The position numbers and the translations under genes were made by a program. From positions 1 through 64,000 of the forward strand of contig DASVPY010000034.1 in the NCBI GenBank assembly GCA_036389395.1: a stretch of 64,000 nt of DNA, given 5' to 3'. The notes under the pieces were generated by a model. That model worked only from the letters and a program-made list of their open reading frames with translations. It was not told where the DNA came from and did not search any database. The stretch is from QHXQ01 sp036389395. Lineage in GTDB: Bacteria; Acidobacteriota; Blastocatellia; Pyrinomonadales; Pyrinomonadaceae. Below are positions 41,801 to 55,330 of this stretch, piece after piece. How positions within the stretch are numbered: position 1 is the stretch's first letter; every line of letters begins with the position of its first letter.

Positions 41801-42394
41801 GAGCGTCTGCTCGTGCCGCAGGTCGTCTACGGCTACTTCCCGTGCCAGTCGGCGGGCAACGACCTTGTCGTCTATCACGAAGACCAGCGCACGGAGCGCG
41901 CGCGCTTCACGTTCCCGCGCCAGCCCGGCGGCCGCCGCCTGTGCCTCGCCGACTACTTCGCGGCGCAGGACTCGGGCCGCGTGGACGTGGTCGCCTTCCA
42001 ACTCGTCACCGTCGGCCGCCGCGCCTCCGAGTACGCCGCCGAGTTGTTCAAGGCGGACAGTTACGCCGACTACCTGTACTTCCACGGTCTCTCGGTCGAG
42101 GCCGCGGAGGCGCTCGCGGAACTCTGGCACAAGCGCGTGCGCGAGGAGCTTGGCATCGCCGGGCGCGACGCTGAGGAGTTGCCCAAGCTCTTCCAGCAAG
42201 GCTACCAAGGCTCGCGCTTCAGCTTCGGCTACCCGGCGTGCCCGAACCTCGAAGATCAGACGAAACTCTTCGATCTGCTCGCACCCGAACGCATCGGCGT
42301 CACGCTCTCCGAGGAGTTCCAGCTTGAGCCGGAGCAGTCCACCTCCGCCGTCATCGTTCATCACGAAGAGGCGAAGTATTTTTCGATTGACTGA
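38861..42394 (+). CDS. metH: Cobalamin-dependent methionine synthase
   Basis: Transfers a methyl group from 5-methyltetrahydrofolate via methylcobalamin to homocysteine. The 1177-residue protein has all four modules: homocysteine-binding domain (MGTNLQVQN at the start; zinc cysteines in GMNCGTGP and GGCCGTTP), pterin-binding domain (about 330-600; RVNASGSKKMRDLLN), B12 cap and binding domain (DVHDIGKNLVD, about 730-740, with the cobalt-ligand His) and the C-terminal SAM-dependent reactivation domain (ETALFKGQWQFK onward). Length is close to the 1227 of E. coli. The ATG lacks a ribosome site: a heptamer arm ends four bases upstream. Confidence 0.96.
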   Translation: MSDFLDTLKERVVVFDGAMGTNLQVQNLSVDDYGGAQFEGCPEYLLVSRPAAVERVHAGFLEVGCDVIETDSFGGISYVLDEYGIGAMAYDLNVRAAQLAKRVAADFATKDRPRWVAGSMGPGTKSPTLGHISYRDVKTAYAVQARGLLDGGADLLIIETCQDLLQTKAALAAVFAEFKRRGARVPVIAQVTIETFGTMLPGTEIGAALTALAPFAIDVIGMNCGTGPKNMTESLRYLCENAPLPVSVLPNAGLPEVKDGQMHYDETPESFTAQLVHFARDFGVQIVGGCCGTTPAHLKLVVEALRGAPPKPRAAELVPAASSIYIQQPYRQDTSFLIVGERVNASGSKKMRDLLNAEDWDGLVSLARAQEREGAHVLDVNVDFVGRDGERDMHELAARLVTQVRIPLMFDSTEWQKMEAGLQHAGGKSILNSTNYEDGEPRFRKVVELAQEYGASVVVGTIDEEGMARSADGKFEIARRAYEQATRELGLPASDIFFDPLALPISTGIEEDRRNAAETIAALRRIKQELPGAFTILGVSNVSFGLSPASRVVLNSVFLHEAVAAGLDAAIVNASKIVPLNRIVEREREVARQLIYDERRFEGEVCTYDPLTEFTKLFEGQTAKKAQGPDESLPVEERLKRHVIDGEKIGLEANLKLALESYAALDIINDILLDGMKTVGDLFGSGQMQLPFVLQSAEVMKTAVRFLEPFMEKVGGATAKGTMVLATVKGDVHDIGKNLVDIILTNNGYRVVNLGIKQPIEAILQAAAEHGADAVGMSGLLVKSTLIMRENLELMNERGIKIPVVLGGAALTRRYVDEDLKTLYRGRLFYARDAFDGLHTMDQLTGTKAEAAPPLAKAAAAAVGDATSDEAEDLIGEEAKLGIRKKPARPRGVLASVEATTHTRRSDVRADAPIPRPPFYGARVVADIPLADVFAYVNETALFKGQWQFKQGRRPADEYRVLVADKVRPIYEELQARSARERLLVPQVVYGYFPCQSAGNDLVVYHEDQRTERARFTFPRQPGGRRLCLADYFAAQDSGRVDVVAFQLVTVGRRASEYAAELFKADSYADYLYFHGLSVEAAEALAELWHKRVREELGIAGRDAEELPKLFQQGYQGSRFSFGYPACPNLEDQTKLFDLLAPERIGVTLSEEFQLEPEQSTSAVIVHHEEAKYFSID

Positions 42395-42400
42395 TGGCGA

Positions 42401-42474
42401 GTTCAAGGTTCAAGGTTTAAAGTTCAAGGTTGGCCGGACGTTGAACCTTGAACCTTGAACTTTGAACCTTGAAC
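42401..42474. repeat. Heptamer inverted-repeat element (GTTCAAG type)
   Basis: Four units (GTTCAAG, GTTCAAG, GTTTAAA, GTTCAAG; 42401-42428) are followed after only 11 bases by five inverted units (CTTGAAC-like; 42440-42474). It fills the gap between the metH stop (seven bases left) and the acyltransferase start (nine bases right). Confidence 0.9.
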
Positions 42475-42483
42475 TTTTGACCG

Positions 42484-43419
42484 ATGTCCCAGACGGAGCT
42501 TGAGACCGAAGCGCGGGAGGTCGAGCGGCCGGGCGTAGAGGCGTTGAGCGTGAGCGAGCCGGCGGCCGAAGAGTTGGCCGTGCTCGCGCCGATGGAGCGG
42601 TTCGCGTTCCGCCTGACGCACCGGATGAACGGCGGGCGCTGGAAACGTTTCTGGACGCTCTGCCAGCGGACGCTCGGCGCGGGCTGGATCAGGCTGGCGA
42701 CTTACAACCTGATGCGCGTCTACGGCCTGGAACACGTCGAGGCGACGGATCACGCGCGCCCGCTGCTGCTCGTCGCCAACCACCGCTCGTTCTTCGACAT
42801 GTACGTCGTCTCGGCGGAGCTGTTCCGCCGCACGCGCTGGCAGAAGAGCCTGTTCTTCCCCGTGCGCGCGCGCTTCTTCTACGAGTCGCCGCTGGGCTTG
42901 TTCGTCAACCTCGTGATGGGCTGGTGGTCTATGTACCCGCCGTTCTTCACGGGCGGCGACAAGCCGATGCCGGAGAAGCGCGAGTTCGACAAATACTCGA
43001 TGCGACGTTTGGTTGACCTGTGCCGCCGCGGCGCGGGGCACGTCGTCGGCTTCCACCCCGAAGGCACGCGCAACAAGGGCGCAGACCCGTACAGCTACCT
43101 GCGCCCGCAGCCCGGCGTGGGGCGCGTCATCCGCGCCGCCGACCCGCAGGTCGTGCCCGTCTTCATCGCGGGCTTGGGCAACGACCTGCCGCGCCAGGTG
43201 CTCGGCAACTGGACGGGCGGCCCGCCGATCCGCATCCACTTCGGCCCCGTGCTCGACCTGGCGCGCTTCCAAACGCAGCCCGACCGCCTGCGCACGCACA
43301 AAGAGATCGCCGACTTCGTCATGCTCAAGATCGCCGAACTCGGCGAACAAGATCGGGGGATGTACGCGGGAGAAGACAGGAGTCAGAAGCCAGAAGCCGG
43401 AATGAAAGACACCCTTTGA
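42484..43419 (+). CDS. 1-acyl-glycerol-3-phosphate acyltransferase-like protein (PlsC family)
   Basis: A 311-residue membrane-associated acyltransferase in glycerophospholipid synthesis. NHRSFFDMYV (about 99-108) carries the HX4D active site, FHPEGTRNKG (about 190-199) is the phosphate-binding block, and VVPVFIAGLGND the fourth block. The N-terminal 30 residues are acidic. The last residues (RSQKPEAGMKDTL) are encoded by the arm of a repeat element, so the natural C-terminus was probably shorter. It sits in a lipid-related run with a lipid kinase and the large reductase/ligase fusion. Confidence 0.9.
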   Translation: MSQTELETEAREVERPGVEALSVSEPAAEELAVLAPMERFAFRLTHRMNGGRWKRFWTLCQRTLGAGWIRLATYNLMRVYGLEHVEATDHARPLLLVANHRSFFDMYVVSAELFRRTRWQKSLFFPVRARFFYESPLGLFVNLVMGWWSMYPPFFTGGDKPMPEKREFDKYSMRRLVDLCRRGAGHVVGFHPEGTRNKGADPYSYLRPQPGVGRVIRAADPQVVPVFIAGLGNDLPRQVLGNWTGGPPIRIHFGPVLDLARFQTQPDRLRTHKEIADFVMLKIAELGEQDRGMYAGEDRSQKPEAGMKDTL

Positions 43420-43530
43420 TGAGACGCGCTCATTAAGAGAGACGTTCCTTCTTCTTGTTTCTATTCGGCCTTCTCGCTCCCGGCTTCCGGTCTCCTTCTT
43501 CTGGCTTCTGACTTCTAACTTCTGACTCCT
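43371..43530. repeat. Heptamer inverted-repeat element (AGAAGCC type) overlapping a gene end
   Basis: Left units AGAAGAC, AGGAGTC, AGAAGCC, AGAAGCC (43371-43398) lie inside the 3' end of the acyltransferase gene; seven inverted units (GGCTTCC, GGTCTCC, TTCTTCT, GGCTTCT, GACTTCT, AACTTCT, GACTCCT; 43482-43530) end five bases from the lipid-kinase ATG. Confidence 0.85.
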
Positions 43531-43535
43531 GCTTT

Positions 43536-44486
43536 ATGCCCCTGCCGCTCGTCATCGTCAATCCCACTTCGGCCGCGGGCGCGACGGGCGCGGCGTGGCC
43601 GCGGCTGGCGAGCGAGTTGCGCGCGCACTTCGGCGCGTTCGAGCCGGCGTTCACCGCGGCGCGGGGCGACGGGCGGCGCATCGCGGCGCGCGCGGCCGCC
43701 GCGGGGCGTGCGTTCATCGTCGCCTGCGGCGGCGACGGCACGATCTCCGAGGTGGCGAACGGCATCCTCGAAGCGGGCGCGCCGGCCGAATTGGGCGTGC
43801 TGCCGAGCGGCACGGGCGGCGACTTCCGGCGCACGCTCGCCCTGCCCGGCGGGGCGGCGGCCGCGGCCCGCGCGCTCCGCGACGGGCGCACCGAGTTGAT
43901 CGACGTGGGGCGCGTCGAGTTCGTCAACCACGAAGGGGCGGACGAGGCGAGGTACTTTCTGAACGTCGCGTCGTGCGGCATGGGCGGCGAGGTGGTGCGG
44001 CGCGTGAAGGCGGAAGGGGGCGGGCGGCTGGCCCGAGGGTCGGCGCGGCTGCTCGGCGGGCGCGGCGCGTTCGCGCTGGCCGCGCTGCAAACGACGCTCA
44101 GCTTCACGAAGCCGATCATCAGAGTGCAGCTCGACGGACGGCCCAAGCGGCGGCTGACGGTCGCCAACCTGTGCGTCGCCAACGCGCGCTACTTCGGCGG
44201 CGGCATGAAGATCGCGCCCGAAGCGAAACTGAACGACGGGCTGCTCGACGTGGTCGCGCTCGGCGACCTCGACACGCTCACCATCCTGACCAACGTCCAC
44301 CGGCTCTACCTCGGCACGCACCTCGGTATGCAGCAGGTGCACCACGCCCACGCCCAACGCGTCATCGCGCGCGCCGCTGATGAAAGCCAGCCGGTCTTGT
44401 TAGAAGTTGACGGCGAACTGGTCGGGACTCTGCCGGCGAGCTTCGAGATAAAACCGAGCGCCTTGCGCGTCCGCGTCCCCGGTTAG
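43536..44486 (+). CDS. Diacylglycerol kinase-family lipid kinase
   Basis: A 316-residue DAGK-catalytic-domain protein (YegS/DgkB/ceramide-kinase group) that phosphorylates a lipid alcohol such as diacylglycerol. Start PLPLVIVNPTSAAGATG and the signature GGDGTISEVANGI (about 66-78) bind ATP; GVLPSGTGGDFRRTL and ARYFGGGMKIAPEAKLNDG(L) are the later blocks. Exact lipid substrate is unknown. No ribosome site precedes the ATG; the repeat arm ends five bases before it. The convergent hairpin at 44518-44597 lies past its stop. Confidence 0.92.
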   Translation: MPLPLVIVNPTSAAGATGAAWPRLASELRAHFGAFEPAFTAARGDGRRIAARAAAAGRAFIVACGGDGTISEVANGILEAGAPAELGVLPSGTGGDFRRTLALPGGAAAAARALRDGRTELIDVGRVEFVNHEGADEARYFLNVASCGMGGEVVRRVKAEGGGRLARGSARLLGGRGAFALAALQTTLSFTKPIIRVQLDGRPKRRLTVANLCVANARYFGGGMKIAPEAKLNDGLLDVVALGDLDTLTILTNVHRLYLGTHLGMQQVHHAHAQRVIARAADESQPVLLEVDGELVGTLPASFEIKPSALRVRVPG

Positions 44487-44517
44487 TGTGAGGGACGCGC
44501 GGCGGGCGGAAAGATCG

Positions 44518-44597
44518 ACACAGAGTACACAGAGGTCACACAGAGGACACAGAGTTTTTAAACTGTGCCCTCTGTGTGACCTCTGTGTACTCTGTGT
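44518..44597. repeat. Perfect 29-bp inverted repeat of CACAGAG units (bidirectional terminator candidate)
   Basis: The left arm (44518-44546) and right arm (44569-44597) are exact reverse complements over 29 bases, with a 22-base centre that is itself self-complementary (AGTTT-TT-AAACT). Units such as ACACAGAGT and ACACAGAGG repeat with 9-11 base spacing. It lies between two convergent genes. Confidence 0.9.
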
Positions 44598-44635
44598 TTC
44601 AACCGGCCGCACGCCATAGGCAACCGCACGTCGCC

Positions 44636-45778
44636 TCAAGCGAACGCGCCTTTGCCGAGGAAGCGTGTGCGGACGTAGGCGATGGTGTCCTGCAAGGTCT
44701 CCTGCGGGTCGCGCGCGGCGAAGCCGAGTTCGCGCTGCGCCTTGGAGGCGTCCAGATACCAGAAGTATTCGGCCTGCTCGATCTCGTCGGGGCGGACGGG
44801 CGGCGTGAGCCGCCAGTGGCGGTAGAGCGTGTCGAGCGCGCGCGCGCCGGAGACGGCGAGCTTGCCGGGCAGAGAGAAGCGCGGCCCGTCCACTTTGCTC
44901 AGGCGCGCGAGCCGGTCGAAGAACTTGGCGAACGACCAGTTGACCGCGCCGAGCAGGTAGCGCTCGCCGTGCGCGCCGCGCGCGAGCGCCGCCGGCAGAA
45001 CGGCCGCCACGTCGCGCGCGTCCACGAAACTCAAGCCGCCGAGCGGCACGCTCGCGATCTTGCGCGCGAGGAAATCCAACACGACCTGGGTCGAGCTGAG
45101 CCGTTCGTCGCCGGGGCCGAGCAGCAAACTGGGGTGGGCGATGACGAGGCGCAGCCCCGCGCCCGTGAAGTGTTCGAGCGCGGCGCGCTCCTGGTAGAAC
45201 TTGCTCGCGTAGTAGGGCCAGCGCGAGATGATGTCGAGCGGCGCGGGCCACTGTTCGTCGGGCGTCACGTCGGCGTCGTCTGTGACGGCAATCGTCCCGC
45301 TCGTCGAGACGAGTAGCATCTCTCTCGCGCCCGCGGCGCGCGCCGCCTGGCAGAGCAGGCGCGTGCCGTCCACGTGCAACTCGTACATCAGGTGCGCGTC
45401 GTCGCGCCGGCGCGAGACGCGCCCCGCCAGGTGGTAGATCGCGCCGACACCCTCGACCGCGCGCCCGACCGCCTCCGCGTCCGTGATCGAGCCGCTCACG
45501 ACCTCGACGCCTAACTCTTCGAGCCAGCCGGGCGCGCTCGTCGCCAGCACGCGCACGCGCCGCTCGCCCGTCGCGACCAGGTGGCGGACGAGGTGCGCGC
45601 CGAGGAAACCCGTCCCGCCCGTGACCAGCGTCGCCGGCACGGGGCGGCGCGCGAGCGCCGTAGTCTTCGCCCCCGCGCCCTTGGCCGCGGTCTTCGGTGC
45701 GGCCTTCTTCGTGGCCGTCTGCTTGCCGGGGCGCTTCTTCGTCGCCGCCGCGCGCGGCGCACTCTTCTTAGTTGCCAT
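44636..45778 (-). CDS. NAD-dependent epimerase/dehydratase with histone-H1-like N-terminal tail
   Basis: An extended SDR of 380 residues. The first ~45 residues are Lys/Ala-rich (KKSAPRAAATKKRPGKQ and similar), like histone-H1 tails or KTPAKK-type bacterial basic tails; then comes VTGGTGFLGAHLVRHL, the NAD-binding loop, with YHLAGRVSRRRDDAH, and the active-site Tyr-Lys in WPYYASKFYQE. The best-known relatives include hopanoid-associated HpnA and dihydroflavonol-4-reductase-like enzymes. The ATG at 45778 is preceded by the heptamer arm, no ribosome site. Its position next to the reductase/ligase fusion suggests a role in lipid modification. Confidence 0.85.
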   Translation of the reverse strand: MATKKSAPRAAATKKRPGKQTATKKAAPKTAAKGAGAKTTALARRPVPATLVTGGTGFLGAHLVRHLVATGERRVRVLATSAPGWLEELGVEVVSGSITDAEAVGRAVEGVGAIYHLAGRVSRRRDDAHLMYELHVDGTRLLCQAARAAGAREMLLVSTSGTIAVTDDADVTPDEQWPAPLDIISRWPYYASKFYQERAALEHFTGAGLRLVIAHPSLLLGPGDERLSSTQVVLDFLARKIASVPLGGLSFVDARDVAAVLPAALARGAHGERYLLGAVNWSFAKFFDRLARLSKVDGPRFSLPGKLAVSGARALDTLYRHWRLTPPVRPDEIEQAEYFWYLDASKAQRELGFAARDPQETLQDTIAYVRTRFLGKGAFA

Positions 45779-45786
45779 AAGAGAAC

Positions 45787-45865
45787 AGTGCCGAGTGCCG
45801 AGTGCCGAGTGCCGAGTTAAAGACAAGCCGTTTTGCTTGTCACTCGGCACTCGGCACTCGGCACT
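45787..45865. repeat. Heptamer inverted-repeat element (AGTGCCG type)
   Basis: Four exact AGTGCCG units (45787-45814) face three and a half CGGCACT units (45841-45865) across 26 bases. It spans the gap from the stop of the large fusion gene (three bases) to the epimerase ATG (eight bases). Confidence 0.9.
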
Positions 45866-45868
45866 GCT

Positions 45869-50296
<4,428 letters not shown>

Positions 50297-50305
50297 TATC
50301 GGGCT

Positions 50306-50512
50306 TCAGACCTCGACGAACTCGAAGCGGCTGGTCGGTTCGGGCACGGGCAGACCTTCTTCGCGCAAGCCCTCGATGTGGAACTTAATCGCCTCGCGGA
50401 TGAGCGTCTCCACCTCTGCCAGCGTCTCGCCCACGGCCACGCAGCCCGGCAAGTCGGGCACGTATGCGCCGTAACTCGTCGCGCCCTCTTCGATCACGAT
50501 CCCGTAACGCAT
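50306..50512 (-). CDS. hicB: HicB-family antitoxin
   Basis: A 68-residue HicB-type protein: YGIVIEEGATSYGAYVPDLPGCVAVGET is the characteristic degenerate RNase-H-like fold start, with LIREAIKFHIEGLREEG after. It has no separate DNA-binding domain. The ATG is directly next to the hicA stop (TAAATG), so the pair is translated together; it neutralises the HicA mRNA interferase. Confidence 0.93.
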   Translation of the reverse strand: MRYGIVIEEGATSYGAYVPDLPGCVAVGETLAEVETLIREAIKFHIEGLREEGLPVPEPTSRFEFVEV

Positions 50513-50707
50513 TTAAGCTTCGTCCTCGATTTGCGCCTGTCGCCAGATATTCTTTAACGTCCCCGCGGGCACGTCAACCCCCGGCTTGCCCGCGACCGTC
50601 ACGAGACCCGGCTTGGTCGGGTGCTTGAACTGCCGGTGGCTGCCTCTCGTCCTGGCTAAATACCAACCGTCATTCGCCAACTTCCTTATGACATCCCGCA
50701 CCTTCAA
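50513..50707 (-). CDS. hicA: HicA-family toxin (mRNA interferase)
   Basis: A 64-residue dsRBD-like fold protein. VRDVIRKLANDGWYLARTRGSHRQFKHP carries the catalytic histidine (GSHRQF), with the following TVAGKPGVDVPAGTL typical. Cleaves mRNA and tmRNA when free. Toxin lies upstream of antitoxin, the usual order for HicAB. The pair is inserted in a run of same-strand genes with only 6 bases to the LarA-like gene. Confidence 0.93.
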   Translation of the reverse strand: MKVRDVIRKLANDGWYLARTRGSHRQFKHPTKPGLVTVAGKPGVDVPAGTLKNIWRQAQIEDEA

Positions 50708-50713
50708 GACCGC

Positions 50714-52312
<1,599 letters not shown>

Positions 52313-52324
52313 AAGTTAAGGGCC

Positions 52325-52431
52325 GTGACGGGTGACAGGTGACAGGTGACAGGGAAAAGCTGTTAGCCTTTTCCTGTCACCTGTCACCTGTCACCGCTTA
52401 CGGCTTTCTCCTGTCACCTGTCACCCGTCAC
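52325..52431. repeat. Heptamer inverted-repeat element (GTGACAG type)
   Basis: Left units GTGACGG plus three GTGACAG (52325-52352); right three CTGTCAC (52374-52394) and, after 16 bases, CTGTCAC, CTGTCAC, CCGTCAC (52411-52431). The stop codon of the prolyl oligopeptidase gene (52428-52430) lies inside the right arm, and the left arm ends 13 bases before the LarA-like ATG. Confidence 0.88.
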
Positions 52432-54596
52432 GGCTTTACATTCATGTTGAGCGCGCGGACGAGGAAGCCCCACTTGTCGGCGGACTCCTCGATGACCTTG
52501 GTGGTCGGCTTGCCCGCGCCGTGGCCGGCCTTGGTCTCGATGCGAATGAGCACGGGCGCGTCGCCCGCTTGCGCCGCCTGCATGGCGGCGGCGAACTTGA
52601 AGCTGTGACCGGGCCAGACGCGGTCGTCGTGGTCGGCCGTGGTGATCAGGGTCGGCGGGTAGTGCGTGCCGGGCTTCAGGTTGTGGTAGGGCGAGTAGGC
52701 GTAGAGCGCCTTGAACTCCGTCGGATCGTCGGGCGAGCCGTAATCGGTCGTCCACGACGCGCCGATGGTGAACTTGGTGAAGCGCAGCATGTCCATCACG
52801 CCGACCGCCGGGAGCGCCGCGCCGAACAGGTCGGGGCGCTGCGTGAGGGCCGCGCCGACGAGCAGGCCGCCGTTCGAGCCGCCGCCGATGGCGAGCTTCG
52901 GCGTCGAGGTGTACTTGTTGGCGATGAGCCACTCGGCGGCGTGGATGAAGTCGTCGAAGACGTTCTGCTTCTTGAGCTTCATGCCGGCCTCGTGCCACTC
53001 CTTGCCGTACTCGCTGCCGCCGCGCAGGCACGCCATCGCGTAGACGCCGCCCATCTCCATCCACGCCAAATTGCTGACGGAGAAGTTGGGCGTCATGGCG
53101 ATGTCGAAGCCGCCGTAGCCGTAGAGGTAGGTCGGGTTCTGCCCGTCGAGCTTCAAGCCCTTCTTGTGCGAGATGAACATGGGCACGCGCGTGCCGTCCT
53201 TGCTCGTGTAGAAGACCTGCCTGGTCTCGTAATCCTCCGAGCGGAAGTCCATCTTGGGCTGGCGGAAGACCTCGCTCTTGCCGGTCGTGAAGTCGTAGCG
53301 GTAGATCGAGGTCGGCGTGGTGAAGCTGGTGTAGGCGTAGAAAGTCTCTTTGTCGTTGCGCCGGCCCGTGAAGCCGAAGGCGTCGCCGATGCCGGGCAGC
53401 GTCAACTCGCGCACGAACGCGCCCTTCAGACTGTAGAGCTTGACGACGCGGTGCGCGTCCTTCAGGTAAGACGCGACGAACTGATCGCCGACGACCGTAA
53501 CGCTGTCGAGCGTCTCCTTGGCTTCGGGCACGACGACCTTCCAGTTCTTACGCTCGGGCGCGCGCGTGTCAACGGCGATGACCCGCTTGCGCGACGCGTC
53601 GCGGTCTGTGTGGAACCAGAAGACGGGGCCGTCGTTGCCGACGAAATACTGCGCGACGCCGCCGTCGTCCAGGAGCTTGACGACGGGCGCGTCCGCGGCG
53701 TTGAGGTCTTTGTAGTAGATGCGGTTCTCGGCGCTCGCGCCGGGGTAGCCCCAGATGATCAGGTAGCGGCCGTCGTCGGTCACTTGGGCGTTGAACGTCC
53801 AGCCCTTCTGCTCCTCCGTGCCGGCGAAGACGAGCTTGTCTTCGGTCTGCGGCGTGCCGGCGCGGTGGTAGTAAATCTTGTGATACTCGTTGACGGCGGC
53901 GAGGGCGTTGCCGCCTTTCGGCTCGTCGTAGCGGCTGTAGTAGAAGCCCTTGCCGTCGGGCGTCCACGAAGCGCCGGAGAACTTGACCCACTTGAGCACT
54001 TCGGGCAGGTCGTTGCCGGTCGCCACGTCGCGCACGCGCCACTCGTTCCAGTCCGACCCCGAAGCGGCGAGGCCGTAAGCCATCAGCTTGCCGTCCTGCG
54101 TGAAGGCCGTGCCGGCGAGCGCGACCGTGCCGTCCGCCGAGAGCTTGTTCGGGTCGAGCAGCACGCGCGGCTGGCCGTTCAGCTTGTCGGCGACGTAGAG
54201 CACGTACTGGTTCTGCAAGCCGTCGTTCTTGGAAATGAAGTAACGGCCGCCGTCCTGCTCCGGCACGCCGTAGCGCTCGAAGTTCCAGAGCTTGGTGAGC
54301 CGCGCCTTGATGGCGGCGCGTTCGGGAATCTGGTTCAGGTAGTCGAAGGTCAGCTTGTTCTCGGCCTCGACCCAGGCCTTGGTTTCGGGCGAGTCGAGGT
54401 CTTCGAGCCAGCGGTAAGGGTCGGGGACTTTCGTGCCGTGGTAATCGTCCACAACGTCACCTTTGCGCGCGACCGGGTAGGCGACCTTCTTGCCGCCGCC
54501 CGCCGCCGAGAGGTTGTTGACCGCGCTCTGCCCGGAGACGACCGCGGCCAGCGCGAGCGCCGCGAGGAGCGGGGAAAATGATTTGAACGAACGCAT
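52428..54596 (-). CDS. Prolyl oligopeptidase (S9A family), secreted
   Basis: A 722-residue peptidase that cuts after proline in short peptides. Signal peptide at 1-22 (MRSFKSFSPLLAALALAAVVSG), beta-propeller (about 80-430) and alpha/beta-hydrolase domain with GGGSNGGLLVGA (Ser about 573), TADHDDRVWPGHSF (Asp about 656) and ETKAGHGAGKPT (His about 692). The catalytic triad and propeller order are complete. Length matches the family (700-720). The stop lies inside a heptamer arm. Periplasmic location is inferred from the signal peptide. Confidence 0.95.
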   Translation of the reverse strand: MRSFKSFSPLLAALALAAVVSGQSAVNNLSAAGGGKKVAYPVARKGDVVDDYHGTKVPDPYRWLEDLDSPETKAWVEAENKLTFDYLNQIPERAAIKARLTKLWNFERYGVPEQDGGRYFISKNDGLQNQYVLYVADKLNGQPRVLLDPNKLSADGTVALAGTAFTQDGKLMAYGLAASGSDWNEWRVRDVATGNDLPEVLKWVKFSGASWTPDGKGFYYSRYDEPKGGNALAAVNEYHKIYYHRAGTPQTEDKLVFAGTEEQKGWTFNAQVTDDGRYLIIWGYPGASAENRIYYKDLNAADAPVVKLLDDGGVAQYFVGNDGPVFWFHTDRDASRKRVIAVDTRAPERKNWKVVVPEAKETLDSVTVVGDQFVASYLKDAHRVVKLYSLKGAFVRELTLPGIGDAFGFTGRRNDKETFYAYTSFTTPTSIYRYDFTTGKSEVFRQPKMDFRSEDYETRQVFYTSKDGTRVPMFISHKKGLKLDGQNPTYLYGYGGFDIAMTPNFSVSNLAWMEMGGVYAMACLRGGSEYGKEWHEAGMKLKKQNVFDDFIHAAEWLIANKYTSTPKLAIGGGSNGGLLVGAALTQRPDLFGAALPAVGVMDMLRFTKFTIGASWTTDYGSPDDPTEFKALYAYSPYHNLKPGTHYPPTLITTADHDDRVWPGHSFKFAAAMQAAQAGDAPVLIRIETKAGHGAGKPTTKVIEESADKWGFLVRALNMNVKP

Positions 54597-54667
54597 CTTG
54601 AAAACTCCTTAAATAACTTAGTCGAGATTGAAGCGGCCGCGCGCACGCGGCGCGCGCCGTTGCTCGA

Positions 54668-55330
54668 TCACTTCAGACTGATGACGGGCCAGTCGTGGTG
54701 CAGCGCCGTCTGGCGCAGGCGCATGTCTGGGTTCACGGCCGCCGGGTGGCCGACGATGGAGAGCATCGGCAGATCGCTCATGCTGTCCGAGTAGGCGTAG
54801 GACTCGCTCAGGCTTAACCCCTCGCGCTCGGCGAAGATGCGAATCCAACTCGCCTTGGTCGCCGCCGCCAGCACGGGCGGCAGCAGTCGCCCCGTCGCCA
54901 CGCCGTTGACGAATTCGAGTTGGTTGGCCGCGTAGTCCTCTATGCCGAGGTAGGCCATCAACGGCTTGACCGAGATGTCGAGCGCGCCGGTGACGACCAC
55001 TTGCCGGAGGCCAAGCTTGCGCGACTTCTCGATCAACTCGAACGCGCCGGGGTAGACCGCGGGCTTGAGCACGCCCTCGAACAGTTCTTCGGCGAAGTAG
55101 CGCAGGCGGTCTTCGGTCTCGCCGCGGTAGCGTTTGAAGAAGAGGTCGTTGAAGACGTTGCGGCTGTACTGATCCGTGGCGGCGAAGAGCGGCAGGCTCA
55201 TGACGGTGGCGGCCGACTTGGTCAGGCTGCGCCACAAGCCTTGCTGGTTGCGCGCGTAGAAGCCGAGCGTGTGCACGAGGTTCGTGCTGACCAGCGTGCC
55301 TTCGAGATCGTAAAAAGCGGCTCCTGCCAA
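54668..55330 (-). CDS. HAD-superfamily phosphatase, subfamily IB-like, with DLE motif
   Basis: A 220-residue HAD hydrolase. Motif I reads YDLEGTLVS instead of the usual DxDGT, so the second Asp (general acid/base) is Glu. VVTGALDISVKPL (motif II, TGA) and ESYAYSDSMSDLPMLSIVG (motif III/IV, SDSMSDLPML) follow. Relatives (SerB-like/CicA-like) dephosphorylate phosphoserine or phospholipid head groups. TTG at 55330 is preferred: GGAGGGGAG lies immediately upstream and the conserved sequence starts right after. A longer N-terminus is possible. Confidence 0.82.
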   Translation of the reverse strand: MAGAAFYDLEGTLVSTNLVHTLGFYARNQQGLWRSLTKSAATVMSLPLFAATDQYSRNVFNDLFFKRYRGETEDRLRYFAEELFEGVLKPAVYPGAFELIEKSRKLGLRQVVVTGALDISVKPLMAYLGIEDYAANQLEFVNGVATGRLLPPVLAAATKASWIRIFAEREGLSLSESYAYSDSMSDLPMLSIVGHPAAVNPDMRLRQTALHHDWPVISLK

